This document shows, in pieces, positions 57,529-64,000 of a stretch of 64,000 bases of DNA; the stretch's first letter is position 1, and every line of letters starts with the position of its first letter. A model generated the notes under the pieces. It was not told where the DNA came from. It saw nothing but the letters and a program-made list of their open reading frames with translations, and did not search any database. The DNA is from Ostreococcus mediterraneus (Eukaryota; Chlorophyta; Mamiellophyceae; Mamiellales; Bathycoccaceae): positions 356,115 through 420,114 of the forward strand of contig WMKK01000002.1 of the NCBI GenBank assembly GCA_012295225.1. The letters run 5' to 3'. The translations under genes and the position numbers were made by a program.

Positions 57529-60228
57529 CTAGAAATCTATTAAGTTACCACTGGATGTCGTCCCGAGCGTCTGCGCGGGTGCGGCGAGCGAGGCCCATTG
57601 TGGAGCGAACGCTGCAGATGTCGGCTCGACGGCGTCGGCGACGTAGGCGCGAATGAACGACGGTCGACATCCAGCAAGTATGCCCACGAATGCGACGCGC
57701 GAGCGTGATGGCATCATTGACGATTCAGGGAACCAACACTTGGCAAATGTGCTTACGATTGCGGCTATGTCGGGAGCTGATCCTGTTTGCGCGCATTCTT
57801 CAGTGAGACGGTGCACGAGCGTCGTCGTGTGACGCAGTGTAGCGCGCGCCTTTATGGACAAATGAGTATTCACCAGAGCATCGACAAAGTCCTTACTCGG
57901 CGGTAAATCGGGGTTCACAGTATCCGCGGCAGTGACTACGGCGCTGCTGCTCAACAGACGTTCTGGAAGAGCGCTGAAGAAGGAAATGAGCGATTGGCCA
58001 ACATCGTACGCATTGACGCCAGGAACGCTTAAACTCACCGAACCTCCCCGTGTGATGTCACTCACAGCGCGACTCACCGCGGCCATGCCACCTTTTGTAG
58101 CGACGTTATCGAAAGGTACACGGAACAGTCCAGGAGCGGCACTCGTGGATTCGAATAAATGATCCACCAGCATGCCAACGACTTGCGGCACATTTGGTGG
58201 AAACATCGCCGTCGGCAAAGTTTCAAGCGACTGCCCGAATACGCACGGAGTGTATTGCCCTTGTACAGACACAAAAAAGTCACGACCATTTTCGAGGCGA
58301 ATGACTAAAATCGCATCTGCCGCCTTTGGCTGCGGCTCCACATCTACCAGAGTGTCCAGCGCATTGGACGACGTCGAATGTGAGCCACTCAACGCTGTCG
58401 GCCCCGACATCCGACCTCCTTCGATTTTGGCCAGAATATTCACGATGCACTCCTCTCCAGGTAGTAATCTACCACTCGTGGGATTGACATTGAGCCATGC
58501 TGGATATGGTGGTCCTCCCGGTACAGGCGAAACTAAACTAAAGTTTGCGGGTACGTCACCTGTGTTTGACATCGTAAACCTACCGCTTGACTCTTCAGCG
58601 TATCTTAATCTTCCGAGATCAACCGTTGGATTTAGTATCGCACACGTTGGTTGAGATTTCATTTCCTCTGCGTCGAGTTGTCGCCTCAAGTTGGACAATA
58701 GATCTTGTAGCTTTTGTGGTTGTAGCTCGCGAACGACCAACGAAAACAACGCATACACCGGTTTGTGATCAGAATGCGTGAGTTCAGCTCGTCCGTAGTC
58801 AATCAAATTGATATCAAAGTCACCCTTCCATAAAATTCGATCGCACCACGCAGGCGAGCGCTTCTTTTCCTCTTCCTTTTTTTGCGCACCTTCGACGTCG
58901 TTATCGTCTGTGTCACCCGTACCGCTGTACACATTCGTTCCGGGTCTATACTTGTAAGTTGGCGCAAACGTCACTTCGCTTTCATGCCAGCCTGCAAAGG
59001 CTCTACCTGCGACGCGCTCGATATTCAACTGATCAGCGGCGAGTAAGCTCGAAATATTACCAGCCTCGATGGACGCGCGTACAACATTGTCCGGAAGGTT
59101 CAAGCGGTAGTTCAAATCACCAATCCAAATCGCACTCGCGGCGTCATCAATTCTGTACACTTCCTGACTCATATCAACACCCTCTCGAGGCCCAAACGCG
59201 AGTTGATCTACGATTGCTTTGTAGTCTTCGTTACGCTTCACTTCATCTCCAGGTTTGCTTCCCGCGCTCAAATGCGAACATATAAACACCAACGGCGTGC
59301 TGCGTAATTTCATCCACACCGCCGCCGCACCCTTGTTCCCGAGCACGCCCAGCCCTAAATTAATCCCTGTACTCACCGTGCTCACGCGAACCTCGGTTAC
59401 GTGCGTTAAAAGTGTGGCTTTGACCCACACCGTGACGTACACGCCCACGAGCTGTTTCTGCGCCACTGGCCGGTACATCGCCACGCCCTTCATCGTCGGC
59501 ACTGCTGGCAGCCGTGGTCGAGCATTCCGCGCGTCCATCGCCTGAAATAAATCATTATCATCGTTCGCATCATCTTCGAAATGGACCCACGACGCATCGG
59601 GCGTCGCATCCTGAACGTTTTGCGCTGACGTCCTGCTCGCTGCGCGTTCGTAACTACTCTCGGAGAACGCCCCCCGCCTTCTCGTCGACTCCTGATTCGC
59701 CGCGTCACCATTCAACGCACGATCTAGCACCGCTTCCCACATCTCCGTCTGCGCGCTATCTTGCACGGCTAACACATTCCCAGGCGTGAGCGGTATGATT
59801 TCTTGAAATCCCACGACGACGACATCCGCCGCATCCGCGCCGAAACCGCCTCTCGCGTCCATCTTTAACCACGACCGTATGTCCATCCCTTCCTTGGGCG
59901 CCTTACCATTCGTGTTCCAAGACCCACAGAACACCTTCAGAGGGTGTTGCGACGTGTACGCGTCGATGCTTTCGCGCACGAATGCCTGTCGAACCGTCGA
60001 CGAGCTCACGCGCGCGCTCCACTCGCGCGCCAAAGGATGTAGCTCCACCGTCGCCGCCGACGACGACCGCGCGTCGTGCGCAGTGCGAAACCCACCAGCG
60101 CTACTGGCGTGACTCGCGTCATCGTCGAAATCGCTCACCCACGCCGTCGTCGGCGCTGGTGCGCGCTCGTTCGTCGTCGAAGTCGCTTGGAGCGCCTGGC
60201 GTTTCACGTCCGCGAGAAACGACCGCAT
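57529..60228 (-). CDS. Inositol polyphosphate 5-phosphatase of the OCRL/INPP5B type (5-phosphatase, ASH, RhoGAP-like)
   Basis: 899 residues from the ATG at 60226-60228. The 5-phosphatase domain spans about 97-500: FCGSWNTNGKAP, GFQEIIPLTPG (141-151), LGNKGAAAVWM (about 296-306), ICSHLSAGS, IWIGDLNYRLNLP (367-379), RSPAWCDRILWKG (457-469) and SDHKPVYALF (486-495). An ASH-type beta domain (about 505-660, GLRYAEESSGRFTMSNTGDV-like) follows, then a RhoGAP-like helical domain to the C-terminus (VGMLVDHLFESTSAAPGLFR). The GAP is likely inactive, as in OCRL. It dephosphorylates PI(4,5)P2 and similar lipids in membrane traffic. It is divergent from VTI1 (165 bp between starts). Confidence 0.9.
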   Translation of the reverse strand: MRSFLADVKRQALQATSTTNERAPAPTTAWVSDFDDDASHASSAGGFRTAHDARSSSAATVELHPLAREWSARVSSSTVRQAFVRESIDAYTSQHPLKVFCGSWNTNGKAPKEGMDIRSWLKMDARGGFGADAADVVVVGFQEIIPLTPGNVLAVQDSAQTEMWEAVLDRALNGDAANQESTRRRGAFSESSYERAASRTSAQNVQDATPDASWVHFEDDANDDNDLFQAMDARNARPRLPAVPTMKGVAMYRPVAQKQLVGVYVTVWVKATLLTHVTEVRVSTVSTGINLGLGVLGNKGAAAVWMKLRSTPLVFICSHLSAGSKPGDEVKRNEDYKAIVDQLAFGPREGVDMSQEVYRIDDAASAIWIGDLNYRLNLPDNVVRASIEAGNISSLLAADQLNIERVAGRAFAGWHESEVTFAPTYKYRPGTNVYSGTGDTDDNDVEGAQKKEEEKKRSPAWCDRILWKGDFDINLIDYGRAELTHSDHKPVYALFSLVVRELQPQKLQDLLSNLRRQLDAEEMKSQPTCAILNPTVDLGRLRYAEESSGRFTMSNTGDVPANFSLVSPVPGGPPYPAWLNVNPTSGRLLPGEECIVNILAKIEGGRMSGPTALSGSHSTSSNALDTLVDVEPQPKAADAILVIRLENGRDFFVSVQGQYTPCVFGQSLETLPTAMFPPNVPQVVGMLVDHLFESTSAAPGLFRVPFDNVATKGGMAAVSRAVSDITRGGSVSLSVPGVNAYDVGQSLISFFSALPERLLSSSAVVTAADTVNPDLPPSKDFVDALVNTHLSIKARATLRHTTTLVHRLTEECAQTGSAPDIAAIVSTFAKCWFPESSMMPSRSRVAFVGILAGCRPSFIRAYVADAVEPTSAAFAPQWASLAAPAQTLGTTSSGNLIDF

Positions 60229-60393
60229 CGCGCGCGTCCGACGTCGCCGCGCTCACCCGCGAATCGCACCGCGACCGTTGTCGACGCGTCGTCACCCGTG
60301 CCGTCGGCCGTCGCGGATGGTGCGCGCGACGACGTGTGCGGAGGCGGAGCGCAGCGCGGCGAACGACACACCGAGGCGCAGTGACAGCGCAGC

Positions 60394-61338
60394 ATGAGCG
60401 CGGTACGTGACGTCGCCCACGGCGCGCATCGCGACTCCCGAACGCGCGTGCGCGCGCGACGCGTTCGACTGTGACATCGTGGCGGTCTCGCCGCGCGATG
60501 CGCGTCGCGTCGCGTGGCGCGCACGCGTGATTTTGCTTGATTTTTGACTGTCGAAAATCCTTCATCACTGCGTAAAGACGACGTTGAAAACTCCGTTCGC
60601 CCGTCGCCGCCGTGCGCGAAGCATTCGACTAACCTTGCGCGCGCGCGTGATTCGCACGCACAGATTTTTGAAAGCTATGAACGAGAGTTTTGTGAGTTTT
60701 CCAGCTCGATTCATCGTGGGATTGAAAACGTTCGAGGCGCTGGGGATGGCGCGCAACGCCAACGCGCGGTAAAATCGATCGAAACGGACGTTGCGGAGTG
60801 CGAAGCGCTCGTGCGACGGATGGATCTCGAAGCGCGCTCGATCACGGATGAGAACGTCAAGGCGCCACTGCTGGGAAAGCTGAGAGAATATAAAGGTGAG
60901 CTGGCAAAGTTAAAGCGGGACGGGCGCGAGGCGAGCGCGACGGCGGCGACGGCGGACGCGAGAGATGATTTGTTGAACACGGCTGAGCGTGGTGACGGTG
61001 GGAGCGGTTACAGCGGTGGAGATTTTTCCGCGCGCGGCCAAGCGATGGAGACGACGGAGAGATTAGCGCGTACTGGTGAGCGCATCAAGGAGAGTCGACG
61101 AGCGTTGCTCGAGACGGAGGATTTGGGCGTGAGCATTTTGCATGATTTACAAGGCCAGCGGGAGACGATTGAACGCAGTCGAGAGTCACTGCATGGCGCT
61201 GACGATACCATAGGACGATCGAGAAAGATTTTGAGCAACATGGGTCGTCGCGCGCGGGCGAATAAGATTGTGTTTTATGGCGTAAGCGGCATGCTGGCGT
61301 TTGCCATTTTGATGATCATCTATTACAAGATGCGCTAG
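60394..61338 (+). CDS. VTI1: Qb-SNARE VTI1; exons 60394-60402 and 60664-61338
   Basis: Vesicle-fusion SNARE of Golgi/endosome/vacuole routes. Exon 1 is only nine coding bases, ATG AGC GCG, followed by a GTACGT donor. The 261-bp intron ends CACAG and carries GACTAACC at 60627-60634. Joining in phase 0 gives MSAIFESYEREFCEFSSSIH, aligned with the plant VTI1 start MS-x-VF-x-GYERQYCELS. The 227-residue product has the N-terminal three-helix Habc domain (with ECEALVRRMDLEARS), the SNARE motif (RRALLETEDLGVSILHDLQG and onward, with LHGADDTIGRSRKIL) and a C-terminal membrane anchor (VFYGVSGMLAFAILMIIYY). Without exon 1 the first in-frame ATG would remove most of the N-terminal domain. Confidence 0.9.
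60403..60663 (+). other. Intron in VTI1 after a nine-base first coding exon
   Basis: 261 bp, GTACGT donor, GCACAG acceptor, phase 0; likely branch region GACTAACC about 30 nt before the acceptor. Confidence 0.8.
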
Positions 61339-61474
61339 AAAAGGTTATGATACTACCGGTACACGTCAGCATCGCTGCTGCGGCTAGATAATTATAATTG
61401 TACACATTCATATTCACATTCCCACGCGCGCGCGTGGGAAGCAGAGGAAGAAGAATACATCACGATGTTTGTCG

Positions 61475-62371
61475 TCACGAGGATTCGTAGTCGCTCCGCT
61501 CGCTGACGAGATAAATACGTCCTTTACCGACCACCTTCCACGGCGAACTCTCGCGTTTTTCAAATTGCGTTTCAAACACAATCTTACGCGCACAACAATG
61601 ACATTCCGTGCGCGATTTGCCCTGCGCACCACGCACTGAAAGGAAAGAATACACTTGTTCGTGACACGCCGGACACTCGCCCGTCATCGCCAGCGTTTCG
61701 CCGCTCTTCACCGAACGCAACTTTTCAACCCCACGCGAGGCCAAGCCGATGCCAATCAACCCCATGATTGGTATCCTCAATCGTGGCCCATTGGGAAGTG
61801 AAAAAATCAGCGACAACAGCGCGCGTACGTCGTCTCCGAAATCAAAAAAAATAAACGCCGCGCCAACCACCAGAATAACCGCGTACGACGTCTGCAACGC
61901 GCGCATCTGCGCTTCATCCGTCACACAATCCGAATACACCGCCTTCCCGCGCATCGAGCACCGTGGATACTTTTTTACCGCGTCCGAATTTAAAAACATC
62001 AGTTTGGCCTCGAGGGCGTCGAAATACACGTCGTCTATGAGCGGCGCGCCGTCGTAGTACGCCTCCTTGGCGCGCGGGTACAACGCTTCCATCTCCGCCT
62101 GCGTCGCCCGGTCGAGATCGGCTGGGATCGTCGCCCCAGTCGACGACGACGACGCCGACGACCCCGACGACGACGCGCGCGACGGTCGCGCGTCGTCGGC
62201 GTTGGCGTCGCCATCACCGCGCGACAAGGCGTGCGCGAGGATGATGTCCCGGAGTCGCATCGCATGCACCCCGCGCGACGCCGCGCGAACGCCGCGCGAT
62301 GCGGCGTGCGTCGGCGCAGACGTGCGTGACGTCAACGCTGACGACGTCGCGCGCGCGATGGACGCCGCCAT
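61475..62371 (-). CDS. PGRL1-like plastid membrane protein
   Basis: 298 residues from the ATG at 62369-62371; further upstream only a TTG is in frame. The Ala/Ser/Arg-rich N-terminus (MAASIARATSSALTSRTSAP) fits a transit peptide. The conserved part is EAYYDGAPLIDDVYFDALEAKL, then KYPRCSMRGKAVYSDCVTDE, two membrane segments (YAVILVVGAAFIFFDFG; RIPIMGLIGIGLASRG), and a cysteine cluster: CPAC (Cys233, Cys236) and ECHCCARKIVF (Cys257, 259, 260). This order (D-x-x-Y-D/F helix, PRCS-x-R-x-K-x-VYSD, two helices, paired Cys motif) is that of PGR5-like photosynthetic phenotype 1, which supports cyclic electron flow around photosystem I. PGRL1 versus a paralogue cannot be settled here. It is divergent from SmD1 (218 bp). 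Confidence 0.72.
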   Translation of the reverse strand: MAASIARATSSALTSRTSAPTHAASRGVRAASRGVHAMRLRDIILAHALSRGDGDANADDARPSRASSSGSSASSSSTGATIPADLDRATQAEMEALYPRAKEAYYDGAPLIDDVYFDALEAKLMFLNSDAVKKYPRCSMRGKAVYSDCVTDEAQMRALQTSYAVILVVGAAFIFFDFGDDVRALLSLIFSLPNGPRLRIPIMGLIGIGLASRGVEKLRSVKSGETLAMTGECPACHEQVYSFLSVRGAQGKSRTECHCCARKIVFETQFEKRESSPWKVVGKGRIYLVSERSDYESS

Positions 62372-62589
62372 GACGACGACGTCGGCGATGACGACGCGCA
62401 CAGCGCACAATGCGGAAAAGGTCGTCAGAATCAGACACGCACACCGCGTCGTCGTTGTCGTCGTCAGCACACGCCCACGCGCGCGTGTCACGAGGAGACG
62501 TTCGGGACTTTGTTGGTAATCGCACCGACGCGCATCGGACGCGCGCTCGACGGATCGAAGACACGCGGCGGCTTGGTTGAGGCGACACC

Positions 62590-63138
62590 ATGAAGCTCGT
62601 GAGGTTTTTACAGAAATTGAGCAACGAGTCGGTGACGGTGGAGTTGAAGAATGGCACCACCGCGCACGGGACAATCATGGGTACGTATGCATCTTTTGAG
62701 CGTGCGTCGCTGTGAGGTGTGCGATGGCATGGAGTGCGAAAAGGAGTTTGAGCTCGGGAATGCGCGCGTCGCGGATTCGATCGCGGCGCGAGGCGGCTAC
62801 GGATACCGCGGGTTTACCCGTCGCGTGCCCAATGCATGCGTTGCGAATGCGAACACTGACGAATGTTGACGTTTATATCGCGCGCAGGTGTGGATGTGAG
62901 CATGAATACGCATCTCAAGCAGGTGAAGCTTACGCTTAAAGGGAAAAACCCAGTGACGATGGACCACTTGAGCGTGCGCGGGAACACAATTCGATATTAC
63001 ATCCTCCCAGACTCACTGAATTTGGACACTTTACTAGTAGACGATACGCCCAAGCAAGGGAAGCCCAAGGCGAAGATTGTGGCCGCGGCTGGACGCGGGC
63101 GCGGTAGAGGACGCGGGCGCGGGCGCGGGCGCGCGTAA
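62590..63138 (+). CDS. SMD1: Small nuclear ribonucleoprotein SmD1; exons 62590-62680 and 62888-63138
   Basis: Core Sm-ring subunit of spliceosomal snRNPs. Exon 1 encodes [20 protein letters not shown] then [10 protein letters not shown] and ends at G|GTACGT. The 207-bp intron (62681-62887) ends CGCGCAG. Splicing in phase 1 recreates the Sm1/Sm2 junction [19 protein letters not shown]. Sm2 is [15 protein letters not shown]. The C-terminus is a Gly-Arg tail ([18 protein letters not shown]), the usual SMN-binding dimethylarginine region, coded by a GC-rich repeat at about 63098-63135. The product is 113 residues; human SmD1 has 119. Confidence 0.95.
62681..62887 (+). other. Intron in SmD1
   Basis: 207 bp, GTACGT donor, CGCGCAG acceptor, phase 1. 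CACTGACG near 62854-62861 is the likely branch region. The Sm fold is continuous only when it is removed. Confidence 0.93.
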
Positions 63139-63530
63139 CGCCACCGCCGCGAAAAGTTCACCAGCGCGCGAGGAATCACGCGGTGGTCTAGTGTGAGTTT
63201 GTTCTATATCCATAATTAGATTTTGAATTACGTTCGTCCATCATCGACGCCGTCATCGCACGCGCGGTGGATATCGTTCCCACCGCGTCGAGCGTTTTCA
63301 AAACGAAAGTCTGACGAGGGTGGAGCGTGCGACGCGAGAAGACGACGACACGACGACAAACGACATGATGTACGGCGATGCGTGCGATGAGACGATGGAT
63401 CTAAGCACGCGTGTGCGCGCTTGACGTTTGCTCGCAGTGAAACGCGAGACGCGCGCAACGGGACAGAGGCGAGCTCTGTGGTGGAGGTGCATTGAAGATT
63501 TTCAGAAGACACGACACCCACGCTAACTAG

Positions 63531-63894
63531 TAATTTTACGTATCTCCAATGCAAACGGTTCAACACTCACGCACAAGAAGCTGTGGTGTGCGTGTGATTT
63601 CTATGTCTATTGTGTCCTACTAATTTATAAAGCTCAGCGTTAATCGATGATAGCGTCGAGGACAACGAAAACATTGGCGGTGGGTATTTTGATGCGGACT
63701 TTTTATTTATCGATGGCGACGAACTCGTGGACGTGCGCGTGGCGCAACGGTTGAATGGAAACGCCAACGCGGCGCCGGCGGGACGATTTCAACTCTCTTA
63801 CGATGAAGGCATTTCATTCAACAAGAACATCGCCGCGTTGCGAGCCGAGGAGTTACGCATCGCGGTTGGCTGGGAACTCATTCCCGTGATTTAA
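63531..63894 (+). CDS. 3' exons of a short multi-exon gene, unknown function (exons about 63531-63587 and 63638-63894)
   Basis: The last exon (63638-63894, stop TAA) follows a 50-bp intron with a GTGCGT donor at 63588, a TACTAAT branch-like site at 63617 and a GCTCAG acceptor. Joined in phase 1 it reads ILRISNANGSTLTHKKLWS then LIDDSVEDNENIGGGYFDAD, DFLFIDGDELVDVRVAQRLN, and ends VGWELIPVI. The upstream exon's 5' end is uncertain: the frame opens after a stop at 63524-63526 and an AG at 63529-63530 could be its acceptor. Earlier exons probably lie in 63290-63480 but I cannot fix them. I recognise no family. Its 3' end converges with the tail of the next gene 18 bp away. Confidence 0.45.
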
Positions 63895-63912
63895 AAACGC
63901 ATATCTTCGTCT

Positions 63913-64000
63913 TCATCTTTGCCTATTCCTGTAAATACTTATTTTCGACAACACTTTGTCGAGTAGTTCGTTGATTTCGGGGTTGTCACCTGCATATTTG
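63913..64000 (-). CDS. C-terminal tail of a protein running off the right edge
   Basis: A minus-strand frame open from the window edge to a TGA (TCA at 63913-63915) reads KYAGDNPEINELLDKVLSKI and about nine further residues. The amphipathic, charged composition looks like a genuine protein end, and its position 18 bp from the convergent stop of the preceding gene fits the spacing in this window. Too little is visible to identify it. Confidence 0.45.
   Translation of the reverse strand, partial: KYAGDNPEINELLDKVLSKISIYRNRQR

Noticed and set aside
63180-63200. TGGTCTAGTG, resembling a tRNA D-loop segment
   Set aside because: No acceptor stem, anticodon arm or T-loop consensus could be found around it.
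63549-63585. ATG at 63549 as first exon (MQTVQHSRTRSC) of the right-edge gene
   Set aside because: It needs a GTGTGC donor, unlike the GTRCGT donors elsewhere; the GTGCGT donor two bases downstream fits the other reading frame, which gives a more protein-like sequence.

Overview
The window is nuclear DNA of a very compact green picoeukaryote, most likely a mamiellophycean alga close to Ostreococcus. The evidence is GC-rich sequence, about 32 genes in 64 kb on both strands with gaps often of 40-250 bp, few and short introns, and a gene set that mixes plant plastid functions (Mg-chelatase H, plastid-type signal peptidase, ABC1-type kinase, PGRL1-like protein, plastid triosephosphate isomerase) with ordinary eukaryotic housekeeping genes (squalene synthase, PRP22-type helicase, SmD1, MTR3-like exosome subunit, GCP4, MSH3, VTI1). 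Species assignment is inference. There are no prokaryotic operons, insertion sequences, CRISPR arrays or recognisable tRNA/rRNA genes.

Layout: 1-325 start of an acidic protein leaving the left edge (-). 697-1806 ubiquitin protease (-). 1932-4106 class-3 lipase (-). 4432-5097 fasciclin-domain protein (+). 5245-8403 helical-repeat protein (-). 8478-9509 UBZ4-AlkB dioxygenase (-). 10039-13056 alpha-glucan phosphorylase with an ACT domain (+). 13317-15236 GCP4 (+). 15378-16414 TPI, one intron (+). 16508-17872 ILR1-like amidohydrolase (-). 17947-19947 coiled-coil membrane protein (-). 20394-22088 Na+/solute symporter (+). 22291-23628 DusC-like synthase (-). 23788-27066 LRR/EF-hand protein (+). 27107-27292 TMA7 (-). 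27487-30117 ABC1K (+). 30233-33379 MSH3 (+). 33496-34365 unknown basic protein (-). 34437-35333 signal peptidase I (+). 35418-36038 plastid membrane protein (+). 36178-37548 squalene synthase (-). 38576-43087 ChlH, one intron (+). 43417-46537 SNF2 ATPase, one intron (+). 46704-47432 MTR3-like (-). 47558-49138 unknown membrane protein (-). 49316-49870 small acidic protein (+). 50016-53399 OSCA/TMEM63 channel (-). 53917-57318 PRP22-type helicase (-). 57529-60228 OCRL-type 5-phosphatase (-). 60394-61338 VTI1 SNARE, one intron (+). 61475-62371 PGRL1-like (-). 62590-63138 SmD1, one intron (+). 63531-63894 3' exons of a short gene (+). 63913-64000 tail of another (-).

Starts were placed at ATG codons; several long frames extend upstream only through GTG or TTG. 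Four genes (ChlH, SNF2, VTI1, SmD1) make sense only when a short 5' exon is added, and TPI has an intron inside its conserved domain. All five introns have GTGCGT or GTACGT donors and an ACTRAC/ACTAAG-like branch-site motif about 28-40 nt before the acceptor. Many genes are divergent pairs sharing 70-530 bp promoters. The exception is the 1-kb squalene synthase/ChlH gap, which is full of short tandem repeats.

The genes do not form one pathway. The most unusual items are domain architectures (ACT-phosphorylase, UBZ4-AlkB, ASH-RhoGAP 5-phosphatase in a green alga, Cys-rich OSCA) and the small hidden first exons. I did not find a convincing new multi-gene system.
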